This document shows positions 33,074 to 41,637 of a stretch of DNA of 64,000 nt, piece by piece. The notes under the pieces were generated by a model. It saw nothing but the letters and a program-made list of their open reading frames with translations. It was not told the origin of the DNA and ran no database searches. The stretch's first letter is position 1. Every line of letters starts with the position of its first letter. This DNA is from Paenibacillus pabuli NBRC 13638 (lineage in GTDB: Bacteria > Bacillota > Bacilli > Paenibacillales > Paenibacillaceae): NCBI RefSeq assembly GCF_001514495.1, contig NZ_BCNM01000001.1, positions 682,001-746,000 of the forward strand, read 5' to 3'. The translations under genes were made by a program, and so were the position numbers.

Positions 33074-34558
33074 TTAGAGTATGTCCCAATTCGGAAGAAC
33101 TATTTCGCATGAAGTTACAAGAAATTCGCATTCAGGATGATCAGGGGGCATCTGCAAGGGGAATTTACCGCAGGATTCCGTTTCAGCAGGACATTCATTT
33201 TTGCCTTTGAACGGGCAAATGAACTCTTCCTTAGATTTTGAGAATAACTGTTCAATTATGTTTGTTGAAAAATACCATCTCAAACTAGAGTTCAATTCAT
33301 TATTTGTAAATTGTAATGGTTTTTTGAAGCTCGTAGTTAAATTTACTGCATGTGGTTTTGGTGTGTCTTCATAATAATAATCTTTCGACCAATAAATAAT
33401 ATTCTCACGAAGCTTGTGTAAAAAGTACAATCTATCAGAGTGATAGGAAGCATTATAATCCTCAATTGCATCAGTGAAATTATCCGTTTTCTCTAGTTCG
33501 AGTTGATGTTGTTTCAATATTTTTTCTGACTCAATAACTTGCTCTGTTAGAAAGTCTTTCGGTTCCGTCCAATTTAGCTTTCGGTATATGTTTAATATCC
33601 ATTGTTCAATCTCTGGGAGAGATCGGGGTGTTTCATCAGTTTTTTTTAATTCTTCAAGGAATATCATAAATCGTTCAATCGGATCATTCTCAGCTGTCTG
33701 TTGCTTTACTAAGGGATAAGTGATTGAATGTGTAATGATTGCCTGCATCATTTCATTTGGAACATTTGGATGTGCGCATAACATTGATTTAATAACTGAG
33801 TTGTATGCCCAGAGTATAGGAGACTCAAATGCTTGTTTAAGGAAGAGATTCGACTCTTCAAGACCATATATATCGTAGATTGCAAAAACTTGAGTAAGAA
33901 CAGCTGAGGCCTCTAGCAAAGAAATTCCTGTTAACGGAACGTCTGCAAATATAATTTCTTCTATATTTAATCCATCTAAGAAAAATGGGATATCCTTTAA
34001 TATTCTTTTATTAAAATTCTTACTTTTTAGCTTTCTAACGTCTTCAAAAATATTGTCAACAATAAAAACTTTTCTATTTTTCAACTTTCCAAACCTATTA
34101 AGGAAATCGTTGTATTCAGTATAATGTTGTTTTGTTGCCTTGTTGTAGAAATTTAAAGAGTTTAAAGGTAACTTTATTTGTTTAGAGTTGTTTCCCATAT
34201 AACGTAAAATCATTATTGTCCTTGAATAATACTCTAAATAAATTTTATAGATTTCGTAACCAAGACTAGTGCCCACGTATTCATGCCAATGCTTCAATTC
34301 ATGGAAATAAGTTGTCATTTCTTGTAGATATCTAATTTTATCTTCTGAATAATGAGTATTGTTATTTAGTTCGTGTTGCAAGATTTTAACTTTGTTTTCG
34401 GGAGCAGTAACTCTCCTCATTCCTTTGATAGTGTTTTTATGTATATTAGGGGAAACATTCAAAGTTACCCTTCCATTCATAAAATCCATATAGCCTAAGG
34501 TTCTAGAGGTTTTTTTGTATAATAAAGATTCTTTTTCTATGATGCCCACATTTTTCAC
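33074..34558 (-). CDS. HExxH-motif protein with Cys-rich tail
   Basis: A 494-residue AT-rich protein I cannot place in a named family. The segment YFHELKHWHEYVGTSLGYEI (H86-E87-H90, with a second HE at 92-93) has the HExxH signature of zinc metallopeptidases and looks deliberate in its helical context. The last ~50 residues hold five Cys and a DHPEC segment, suggesting a second metal site. There is no signal peptide. It starts at GTG with a weak ribosome site. It is read in the same direction as the FRG gene 226 nt upstream and the lipoprotein gene downstream, forming a possible cargo set. Confidence 0.6.
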   Translation of the reverse strand: MKNVGIIEKESLLYKKTSRTLGYMDFMNGRVTLNVSPNIHKNTIKGMRRVTAPENKVKILQHELNNNTHYSEDKIRYLQEMTTYFHELKHWHEYVGTSLGYEIYKIYLEYYSRTIMILRYMGNNSKQIKLPLNSLNFYNKATKQHYTEYNDFLNRFGKLKNRKVFIVDNIFEDVRKLKSKNFNKRILKDIPFFLDGLNIEEIIFADVPLTGISLLEASAVLTQVFAIYDIYGLEESNLFLKQAFESPILWAYNSVIKSMLCAHPNVPNEMMQAIITHSITYPLVKQQTAENDPIERFMIFLEELKKTDETPRSLPEIEQWILNIYRKLNWTEPKDFLTEQVIESEKILKQHQLELEKTDNFTDAIEDYNASYHSDRLYFLHKLRENIIYWSKDYYYEDTPKPHAVNLTTSFKKPLQFTNNELNSSLRWYFSTNIIEQLFSKSKEEFICPFKGKNECPAETESCGKFPLQMPPDHPECEFLVTSCEIVLPNWDIL

Positions 34559-34784
34559 CTAATTCATTCAAGATTATTTTATACTTTCCATATTGCTCAA
34601 TACGAAGTGGTACTTCTTATTTTTTTTACTGATTAGTATATACACCCTCAATTACAGGATTCCTTGTTTAGTTAACTTGTTCCTGAACCTTCTGAAGATC
34701 TTGTTTATAAGGCGATCGATAGGCCGCCCTAGATCAATTATTTAATCCCGAGAGCATCCTTCACTGAATTTTGAAGCATAAAAT

Positions 34785-35642
34785 TCATTTCTTTAGTTTA
34801 ATAAACTGGGTAACATTACGGTTTAGCAAACCTAACTTAATTGACTTGCTAAAACCTTCCAACCCTGAATATAAAGTCTCATGATTAATATTCATTCGTT
34901 GTAAATTATCCCAAGTATCCAAAATGAATTTCTTAGGGAAAATGAATTTGTAAGCCACAATTTCACCTTTTTCGTTAATTTTTCCTTTATTTAATTGATA
35001 ATTCAATAATGTTTTATCAAATTGTTCATAATTTTCGTTTGATACTATAAATAAGCCTTGTTGACGTCTAAGTCTTTCGTTTTTCCTAAGTGGCTCATAG
35101 GTCTGAAAATATGACGGATCGCTAGTAAAACCTAACGATACCGGTTTTATCAGTAATTCGTCGTTTTCATCTACGAGTCTATGATTATAATTTAAAAAGT
35201 TTTTAATTTTTAGTGCATAGATACAAAAATCAGACGTTGCACCATCTACAGCAAAAAAAGCCCCAACATATGGCGAATATGTCCAGTCAAGCAATCGAGT
35301 CGGGGCACCATAATGTTGCATTAATGACCAAGCCTCTAAAAAGTAAAGAGCTCTCTCTTTTGAATCTGTTTCTTTTGGTTCATATAAAGTATGAGTTGAG
35401 TAAAGATTATACGATGAAATAAATTCTTTAGTCATTTCCATTTCTGCTAAGTTGTAATTTAATCCAATTTCCATGTTAATGTATTCATTGAACATTTGTA
35501 CCTTATCAAACTCTCTATGTAAAGAAGTAACTATTTTCCATTCTGCATTTGATTGTCCCCGATATATCCATTGTCCTCGGGGAAATGTGCTAACTAATTT
35601 TTCGAATTCTCTCCATGATTTCAAAACAACTTCTAACCACAC
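34785..35642 (-). CDS. FRG domain protein
   Basis: A 285-residue protein with an FRG domain. WIYRGQSNAEW (YRGQ at 27-30) and the core QHYGAPTRLLDWT (109-121) followed by SPYVGAFFAV are the family signatures. FRG proteins are frequent in prophages and mobile islands, and several have been linked to phage defence, but their biochemistry is not settled. GGGAGG lies 8 nt before the GTG start. A gap of 226 AT-rich bases without a clear gene separates it from the HExxH gene, which has the same orientation. Confidence 0.85.
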   Translation of the reverse strand: MWLEVVLKSWREFEKLVSTFPRGQWIYRGQSNAEWKIVTSLHREFDKVQMFNEYINMEIGLNYNLAEMEMTKEFISSYNLYSTHTLYEPKETDSKERALYFLEAWSLMQHYGAPTRLLDWTYSPYVGAFFAVDGATSDFCIYALKIKNFLNYNHRLVDENDELLIKPVSLGFTSDPSYFQTYEPLRKNERLRRQQGLFIVSNENYEQFDKTLLNYQLNKGKINEKGEIVAYKFIFPKKFILDTWDNLQRMNINHETLYSGLEGFSKSIKLGLLNRNVTQFIKLKK

Positions 35643-35812
35643 AATAAAATACCTCCCTTCAATTAAACTATCTTTAATTTATCATTTCTGTCCCAATATT
35701 CCAACACAACGTTTTAACATTTAAAAGCAGTTATTAACCGTCTATTACTGTAATGACCTTTTTTAATTTAATGTAGATATTATCTGATTATTTTGAATGG
35801 ATATTTTTTTTG

Positions 35813-35842
35813 TTGGATATCGAACGTATATTCGCATATAAT
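35813..35842 (+). promoter_or_regulatory. Promoter with LexA-type SOS box
   Basis: TTGGAT (35813-35818), an 18-nt spacer and TATAAT (35837-35842). The spacer contains CGAACGTATATTCG (35821-35834), which fits the Bacillus LexA/DinR box CGAAC-N4-GTTCG with one mismatch in the second half-site. Repression by LexA and induction by DNA damage are expected for the operon at 35886. Confidence 0.7.
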
Positions 35843-35885
35843 GTTTAAAAACAAACAAATGTTCTGTTAAATTGGAGGGATGAAC

Positions 35886-36080
35886 ATGCCAGTGAAATAC
35901 TTGGGGTGGTTGGTGGAGATCATTTACGAGGACCAAAGCGGAAAGATCACGAAACGCCGTATCCAGGTCAAAAGCATCCGATCCGGAATGATCAAAGCTG
36001 ATGATCTATTGTCGGGGCAGCCACGGACATTTCGCGAATCTGGTTTACTGGCATGCCGTCCTATAAGAACGACAGCATAG
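35886..36080 (+). CDS. Small WYL-like domain protein
   Basis: A 64-residue protein resembling the core of a WYL-type sensor domain: a YEDQSGKITKRRIQVKSIRSG segment, then DLLSGQPRTFRESGLLACRPI, where the RTFR motif is typical. It has no DNA-binding part of its own. GGAGGG lies 7 nt before ATG 35886, and an ATG at 35880 is too close to that site. It is the first gene of an operon with a winged-helix protein and YolD, under the SOS-type promoter. It may modulate the partner regulator. Confidence 0.6.
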   Translation: MPVKYLGWLVEIIYEDQSGKITKRRIQVKSIRSGMIKADDLLSGQPRTFRESGLLACRPIRTTA

Positions 36081-36091
36081 GGGGACTTAAA

Positions 36092-36385
36092 ATGTTGACG
36101 GATTTTCAACGCAAGGTACTGAGGATCTTGTACAACTACAAAGGTGGGCGGCGTCGGTTTCCGACCATACATGAACTGACGATTAAGACAGGTAAGCATA
36201 AACCGGACGTCATGGCTGCGCTGGAAGCTCTTGTGACTGCTGAATACATATATTGGGAAGATAAGTCGGATACGTCTAACATAGTGATTTTAGAGGGCTG
36301 GGAGCGTGAAGGTGAGCGGCCTAAGGTCGATCATAGACCAACAGCATCTAATACCAATAACACTGATTACTGGACCCAATATTAA
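36092..36385 (+). CDS. LexA N-terminal-like winged-helix protein
   Basis: A 97-residue protein. Residues 1-65 (LTDFQRKVLRILYNYKGG...FPTIHELTIKTG...VMAALEALVTAEYIYWED) follow the pattern of the LexA DNA-binding domain (TxxQ, PTxxEL, alternate helices, wing), but there is no peptidase domain. The C-terminal tail is polar. GGGGGA precedes ATG 36092. An extended frame from 36053 overlaps the previous gene. It may compete with LexA or regulate the operon. Confidence 0.6.
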   Translation: MLTDFQRKVLRILYNYKGGRRRFPTIHELTIKTGKHKPDVMAALEALVTAEYIYWEDKSDTSNIVILEGWEREGERPKVDHRPTASNTNNTDYWTQY

Positions 36386-36399
36386 GGAGGAATGGAACT

Positions 36400-36735
36400 G
36401 TGGCAAGCAAATTGACAGGTAACGGGATCTTTGAAGGATCTCGCATTATTCTTCCGGAACATCGGGAAGCTTACTTAAACGAAATGAGTGTGCAGGAGAG
36501 ACGGGGAAAGCCAGTCCTGGATGAACAAGAAATGCAGCTCATTGAGGAAGCGATTTTTGAATCGTACCAGGAATGCAAATCTATCACGCTGACTGTATTT
36601 AATCCGTTTGATGACGAGGAGCTGCGAGGCGTTGTAACATCGATCGATAAGCCAAGCAGGAGAATCAAACTTGTACGTGGTGATGAAGATTACAGTTGGC
36701 CAAGAATAGAAGAGATTATTAAAGCAAGCATATAA
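36400..36735 (+). CDS. yolD: YolD-like family protein
   Basis: A 111-residue YolD-like protein. KLTGNGIFEGSRIILPEHREAYLNE, RRGKPVLDEQE and the C-terminal RIKLVRGDEDYSWPRIEEIIKA are family signatures. YolD genes usually sit beside UvrX/DinB-type translesion polymerases in SOS-induced operons. Here no polymerase is present, only the two small regulators upstream. It starts with GTG after GGAGGAATGG and ends just before a strong terminator. Its role in DNA damage tolerance is inferred from relatives. Confidence 0.85.
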   Translation: MASKLTGNGIFEGSRIILPEHREAYLNEMSVQERRGKPVLDEQEMQLIEEAIFESYQECKSITLTVFNPFDDEELRGVVTSIDKPSRRIKLVRGDEDYSWPRIEEIIKASI

Positions 36736-36778
36736 AAAAGAAGTGCCTTGGTCTTTATAGCCAGGGCACTTCTTGTTA
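36735..36778 (+). terminator. Strong intrinsic terminator
   Basis: AAGAAGTGCC pairs with GGCACTTCTT, with an inner TTGG/CCAG extension, followed by T-rich sequence. It closes the YolD operon. Confidence 0.85.
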
Positions 36779-36972
36779 TAATCTGGATTGTTCAGTCTGT
36801 ATAATTTTTAGTCGAGTGTTTTTCTGCTACATAAGTAAACAAAAAATTTACAAGGGAAATGAATCAGATTAATTTGTGAGAAGGATTGCGTTAAAATACG
36901 ATTTCAGTTGAAATCTGAGGCGAACTATATACTGCATTTAAATTAAGATCAACACGAAAAAGGACTGATTAC

Positions 36973-38340
36973 ATGATAAATAAAGACAAGTTTTATGAAA
37001 TATTGGCTACAGGTAGGGAAGATGATAAGTGGGACTTTAAAGAAAACCTATCAATTGATAATAAACAGAAGTTCTATAACGTCTTAAAGGATATGCTAGC
37101 TTTTGCTAATTCTGATGGGGGTTATTTAGTACTTGGAGTTAAAGATAAAACTCATGAGTTAGTAGGCGTAGAAAACGAAATAGATGAAGCAGAATTATCC
37201 CAAAAAATTGAATCTTCTTTAAACACGATTATTGATTTTAAATTACTTTACTTTGAAGATAATTTAAACGAAGAAATTAAAAAGTTTGGGTTACTTGAAG
37301 TTAAAAGCGCTAGTCGCCTGTTCTATTCTCCTAAAACATATTCATCTGAGAAAGGTGTAATTATAGAATCGGAAGCTGTTTATGTAAGAAGAGGTACAAG
37401 AAGCATTAAAGCGACTATAGAACAATTAAATCAGATAATAACGCGAGTGCACAAAATTTCTTCATATAATTTTACACCAAAAGAACAAGAAATTATAAAA
37501 GCTAATAAGGAGTCCGCATACACTGAATATAAAGTTTTTCATAATTACTTGAATGGAAACTTTGAATTTACTGCAATGAATTTCGGAGACAAGATTAAGG
37601 AATTATGTTTTTATCAATCCAAACTGAATAAACTAGAGGTAGCAAAATGGCTAGGTTTTGAAGAGGATAAAATAAATGACTATTTTGATGGACTTGCGTT
37701 TCCGACGTTAGAACATATTTTAAGAGCCTCAAAGTATTTCGATGTCCCTTTGGCATTCTTTTTCAAAGCCTCCTATATGGGAAGAGGTCCTATATGGGAT
37801 GAAGCTTTAGTTAATTTCAGTATAATACAACATGTTGTACAAAAAAATGAACTTTTTACAATGGACTTAGGTCCATTCTTTTCTAATGTACTTTGGGACA
37901 TGGCTAAAAATATCTGTTTATTCGTTGAATGGATGGGAACAGATTATAATGATTATTTAAAAGCAAGGGAATCTACTGATATTTTTACTATTAAACCCAA
38001 AGCATTTGAGCTATATGATTATTTGTCTGATATGTCTCGGGAGGAAGTAATAGACTTTAAAGATTCTTTAAGTGTTCAACACTACAAGATAATCGAAAAA
38101 GTATATCAAAAAGAGGATCGTACCTGGCTTCCAGAAGAACACTTCTTATTTAGTTTAGTTGGATTTGGAAAAGAGTTAGTTTGTCGTCTAATAAATGAAA
38201 GTATCAAATCAATTGAAATAACAGACGGAAGTATAGAAGTGAAATATCATTTTATCGAAGAAATAAAAGCTAAAAAAATTAATGGAAGAGAATACAAAGA
38301 GAAAGATTTGAAATTAGTAATCCATGAGGAACGAGTGTAG
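36973..38340 (+). CDS. AlbA_2/Schlafen-type domain with XRE-like HTH
   Basis: A 455-residue AT-rich protein. The N-terminal part (about 10-150) is an AlbA_2 (Schlafen-like, divergent AAA_4) domain with WDFKE (20-24) and LAFANSDGGYLVLGVKD (42-58). Residues about 205-265 read as an XRE-type helix-turn-helix (GDKIKELCFYQS...AKWLGFEEDKINDYFDG...ILRASKYFDVPLAFFF). The remainder is helical. AlbA_2 proteins include RNases and defence components. With a DNA-binding module it could instead be a regulator. It is the last gene of the prophage block. Confidence 0.75.
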   Translation: MINKDKFYEILATGREDDKWDFKENLSIDNKQKFYNVLKDMLAFANSDGGYLVLGVKDKTHELVGVENEIDEAELSQKIESSLNTIIDFKLLYFEDNLNEEIKKFGLLEVKSASRLFYSPKTYSSEKGVIIESEAVYVRRGTRSIKATIEQLNQIITRVHKISSYNFTPKEQEIIKANKESAYTEYKVFHNYLNGNFEFTAMNFGDKIKELCFYQSKLNKLEVAKWLGFEEDKINDYFDGLAFPTLEHILRASKYFDVPLAFFFKASYMGRGPIWDEALVNFSIIQHVVQKNELFTMDLGPFFSNVLWDMAKNICLFVEWMGTDYNDYLKARESTDIFTIKPKAFELYDYLSDMSREEVIDFKDSLSVQHYKIIEKVYQKEDRTWLPEEHFLFSLVGFGKELVCRLINESIKSIEITDGSIEVKYHFIEEIKAKKINGREYKEKDLKLVIHEERV

Positions 38341-38871
38341 AAAACTAAATTATTTGTATCAGCAATAATACTCGAAACGTACGATTAACTGCACACTAAA
38401 TGAAATACATCACATAAAAGATCACAATCTCTGCGAATAAGGCCAGATATAAATGACCTTTCTTTGGATAAAACTCAGATGGAAAGCAATAAATCAGCTT
38501 GTACAACTACAAACGTATGTGAGCGAAAAGAGCAGTAAGATGGACTTGATGTACGCTTAGATTTAAGAGTGTAATGTATACCGTGTTCTGAATATCGAAG
38601 TTAAATCATCGGGGAACGACTCCAAATGGGGGCGTTTCTTTTTTTGGTATTTTAAGTTTTTATAATAGTAGTTCATATATTTACCTGGATATCCAATGAA
38701 ACTAAATGGTTAAGGGCAGGGGAATCATGCAAATAAAGGGCTACTCTACCATGTAAATAGCCTCTTTTTCCTAAATATAGGTTGTAGTTTAGTTGAATAT
38801 GGTTTTTCGTCCATACACCAAACTAACCACATACGTACGTTAAACTATGTCTATAGGGAGGTGTCCACACG
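38341..38871. other. Prophage-to-chromosome junction region
   Basis: No gene is supported. The interval contains a terminator at 38615 and the upstream region of the collagen-like gene. A prophage attachment site may be here, but I could not identify a repeat because the left end is outside the window. Confidence 0.5.
38615..38648 (+). terminator. Intrinsic terminator
   Basis: AACG-ACTCC pairs with GGGG-GCGTT around AAAT, followed by TTCTTTTTTT. It lies about 275 nt after the AlbA_2 gene. Confidence 0.7.
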
Positions 38872-40011
38872 ATGAGCAGTTCAGAAGAGAAGAAGCGATC
38901 TAAGAGAAAAAAGGTAACGGTCTATCCTTGCAAATCTAAAAGAAAAAATTGCAAAATGAAGGTGGCAAAGAAATTAGTTCAGGTAAAATGTCCGCCATCT
39001 AAAGTGAAAATTATTACGCCTACGGTTACTGGTCCAACAGGACCACAAGGTATTCAGGGAGCACAGGGGATTCAGGGCCAACAAGGGGTACAAGGGGTAC
39101 AAGGGCCACCCGGAGCTCGAGGGCCTGCCGGAGTTCAGGGGCCTGCCGGAGGCCCTCCAGGTCCACAAGGACCACAAGGTCAACCTGGACCAGCGGGAGC
39201 CATGGGTCCACAGGGACTGGCTGGCCCAGCCGGACCCATGGGCGTGCAGGGTATTCCTGGGGAACAAGGACTTGTGGGTCCACAAGGGCCGCAGGGTGTG
39301 CCGGGTCCAGTTGGAGCCATTGGACCGCAAGGCTTTCCCGGTGCGACTGGGGCCACGGGTGCTGCAGGAGCGGCAGGTCCGGCCGGAGCCGCAGGGGCCA
39401 CGGGTCCAGCGGGGCCAGCCGGGGTGGCAGGAGCAGCTGGTCCAGCAGGTCCAGCGGGAGCCACCGGAGCCACGGGTGTTGCAGGAGCGGCAGGTCCAGC
39501 GGGGCCTACCGGAGTGACAGGCGCTGCCGGAGTGGCAGGTCCAGCGGGTGCCACGGGTGCCACTGGAGCTACAGGTGTAGCCGGGGGCGTTCTGGGATTT
39601 GCTGATTTCTTTGCGCTGATGCCTCCAGACAATGCTGCAACGGTTGCTCCGGGCACGGATGTAAGTTTTCCGCAAGATGGCCCTACGAGCGGAACAACAA
39701 TTACTCGAACAGGACCTAGCTCATTCAATCTAGCAGCAATAGGCACTTATCAGGTGCTGTTTCAAGTGAGCATAAATGAAGCCGGTCAACTTATTCTAAC
39801 CCTCAATGGCGCTGATCTGGCTCCCACCGTTGTTGGCAGAGCAACAGGAACGTCTCAGATTGTAGGGGTAGCCTTAGTACAAACGACCGTTATTAATTCA
39901 ATCCTGACCGTACGGAACCCTGCCGGTAATTCAACGGCATTAACGATTACACCGCTTGCAGGCGGAACACGACCAGTATCAGCACATCTTGTCATCACAC
40001 AATTAGCATAA
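38872..40011 (+). CDS. Collagen-like spore surface protein (BclA-like)
   Basis: A 379-residue protein with a basic Cys-containing N-terminus (1-50), a Gly-X-Y collagen repeat (about 52-240) rich in GPAGPQ and GATGAAG units, and a C-terminal ~135-residue beta domain ([12 protein letters not shown]...HLVITQLA) like the TNF-like trimerisation heads of BclA-type exosporium proteins. A single break (PAGGPPG) interrupts the register near residue 90. There is no signal peptide, consistent with assembly on the spore from the mother cell. GGGAGG precedes the ATG. Its repeats make long spurious frames on the other strand. Confidence 0.88.
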   Translation: MSSSEEKKRSKRKKVTVYPCKSKRKNCKMKVAKKLVQVKCPPSKVKIITPTVTGPTGPQGIQGAQGIQGQQGVQGVQGPPGARGPAGVQGPAGGPPGPQGPQGQPGPAGAMGPQGLAGPAGPMGVQGIPGEQGLVGPQGPQGVPGPVGAIGPQGFPGATGATGAAGAAGPAGAAGATGPAGPAGVAGAAGPAGPAGATGATGVAGAAGPAGPTGVTGAAGVAGPAGATGATGATGVAGGVLGFADFFALMPPDNAATVAPGTDVSFPQDGPTSGTTITRTGPSSFNLAAIGTYQVLFQVSINEAGQLILTLNGADLAPTVVGRATGTSQIVGVALVQTTVINSILTVRNPAGNSTALTITPLAGGTRPVSAHLVITQLA

Positions 40012-40170
40012 TCGGAAGCTATATTGTTTGTCTGGGATCTACTTAGATCTGCCATGCTCTCCCATTCAATTTCAATCCCAATAACAAGTTCCCTGTTCAT
40101 GCGCATATATATTACAGGAGACGGGTCAAGACTCCGGCTGTCCTAGGTTTGATGAACGGAGGGGAGAGAC

Positions 40171-40563
40171 ATGGGCATTGAATCATCCTGGATGTTTGAT
40201 TTTTTTGGAACCGTCTTTCCGGTAGTATTTGTCCTGATTATAGGTATTGTTCTCTTGTCGGTTGGGAAGGAAGTATGGAGGTGGGGGCGAAACAACTCGG
40301 AGCCGCTCCTAACTGTACCTTCACGAATTACCAGCAGGAGAATGCAGATGAGTCAGTCGCACTCCGAACCAGGAAGCACAGCCCGTACGCTTTATTACAT
40401 CACTTTTGAAGTAGAGAGCGGGGACCGTCTCGAATTCAAAGTGAATGGTGATGAGTACGGCTTGTGCGCCGAGGGAGATGAAGGTCGACTCTCTTTCAAG
40501 GGAACGCGTTATGTAGGCTTTGAACGCTACAATCGTTTGTATTCAGAGCGTGTACGCGGATAA
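40171..40563 (+). CDS. DUF2500 membrane protein
   Basis: A 130-residue protein with one N-terminal transmembrane helix (FPVVFVLIIGIVLLSVGKEVW) and a small beta domain fitting DUF2500 (VPSRITSRRMQM, YYITFEVESGDRLEFKV, GEYGL/GDEGRLSFKGTRYVGFER-type pattern). Members are of unknown function. GGAGGGGAG precedes the ATG, and a terminator follows at once. Confidence 0.8.
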   Translation: MGIESSWMFDFFGTVFPVVFVLIIGIVLLSVGKEVWRWGRNNSEPLLTVPSRITSRRMQMSQSHSEPGSTARTLYYITFEVESGDRLEFKVNGDEYGLCAEGDEGRLSFKGTRYVGFERYNRLYSERVRG

Positions 40564-40570
40564 GCCGGCT

Positions 40571-40603
40571 GGCTTGCGCCACTGTGGCGTAAGCTTTTTT
40601 TGT
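40571..40603 (+). terminator. Intrinsic terminator
   Basis: GCTTGCGCCAC pairs with GTGGCGTAAGC and is followed by seven T. Confidence 0.88.
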
Positions 40604-40744
40604 ATCTTTTGTGGACAAGCGTTTCTTAATAGGGTTAACGTGTTTCTATATAAGAAGAGACTTTATTCATTCTATGGTCGTATTCAGCGAGTTGTATGTC
40701 GACTTATGTGATGAAGGACCATCCCCATAGAGGAGGTAATAAAG

Positions 40745-41494
40745 ATGTCATTTACTGATCAAGTCGTGGTTGTAACGGGAGCCGCTCAGGGTATCGGACG
40801 GAGTGTGGCTGAGGCCTATGCGGTTGCAGGGGCTAAAGTCGTACTTGCCGACTATCAGGAAGCCGAGGGGGCTGCAGCAGCAGCTTCCATTCGCAATGAA
40901 GGCGGTGAGGCCATCTTTGTCCCGTGTGACGTTCGCAAGGAAAAGGATATTTCGAATCTCATCCAGACTGCGATAGAGGAATTCAAGCGGATTGATATAT
41001 TGGTCAACAATGCAGGGGTTGCGAGATGGAAGTCGCCCTATGAGCTAACCCTGGAAGAGTGGGACGATGTACTCAATACGAATGTGCGAAGCTGCTTTCT
41101 CGCAAGCAGGGAAGCGGCCAAACATATGAAGCATAATGAAGACGGTGGAGCGATCGTAAACATGGCCTCTACGCGTGCCTTTATGTCTGAGCCCGAAACA
41201 GAGGCTTACGCTGCATCCAAAGGCGCTATCGTGGCGTTGACGCATGCAATGGCGGTCTCCCTGGGCAAGGATCAAATTCGGGTCAATTGTATCAGTCCGG
41301 GATGGATTGAGACTGGTAATGTCGAGGAACTGAAGCCGGAGGACCATGAACAGCACCCAGCAGGACGTGTAGGTGTTCCTTCGGATATCTCCCGCGCATG
41401 TTTATATTTGTCCGATCCAAGCAATACCTTTGTCACAGGGACCAACCTGATTATTGATGGGGGCATGACCCGAAAAATGATATATGAGGACTAG
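40745..41494 (+). CDS. SDR family oxidoreductase
   Basis: A 249-residue classical short-chain dehydrogenase. The cofactor motif is TGAAQGIG (12-19). NNAG (about 87-90), the catalytic Ser in NMASTRAF and YAASK (Tyr/Lys) follow, and PGWIETG comes after the active site. A LADYQE segment with Asp at the end of strand 2 favours NAD over NADP. It resembles glucose-1-dehydrogenase-type enzymes but the substrate cannot be read. AGGAGG precedes the ATG. It is a single gene closed by a terminator. Confidence 0.9.
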   Translation: MSFTDQVVVVTGAAQGIGRSVAEAYAVAGAKVVLADYQEAEGAAAAASIRNEGGEAIFVPCDVRKEKDISNLIQTAIEEFKRIDILVNNAGVARWKSPYELTLEEWDDVLNTNVRSCFLASREAAKHMKHNEDGGAIVNMASTRAFMSEPETEAYAASKGAIVALTHAMAVSLGKDQIRVNCISPGWIETGNVEELKPEDHEQHPAGRVGVPSDISRACLYLSDPSNTFVTGTNLIIDGGMTRKMIYED

Positions 41495-41546
41495 TACCGG
41501 GATTTCTCCAGACGATTGTAAACTTTTGAAAACATAGCAGAAATAA

Positions 41547-41580
41547 GCCCAAGTTAAGCACTTGGGCTTATTTGTTTTTG
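41547..41580 (+). terminator. Intrinsic terminator
   Basis: AAGCCCAAGT pairs with ACTTGGGCTT around TAAGC, followed by ATTTGTTTTT. Confidence 0.88.
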
Positions 41581-41637
41581 ATAACTCGGTTGCTATAATG
41601 AATGTGATTTACCACAGTACAGGAATGGAGGGAGAAT

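Noticed and set aside
38553-38648. Third copy of the small RNA
   Set aside because: A TACGCTTA and a terminator are present, but the CCGAAAGAAT leader and a 17-nt-spaced promoter are missing.
38341-38871. Prophage attachment site
   Set aside because: No integrase, tRNA gene or matching direct repeat is visible. The left prophage end is outside the window.
38974-39746. Long minus-strand frames of 233 and 188 codons
   Set aside because: They are shadows of the collagen Gly-X-Y repeat, whose GC-rich periodicity removes stop codons on both strands.
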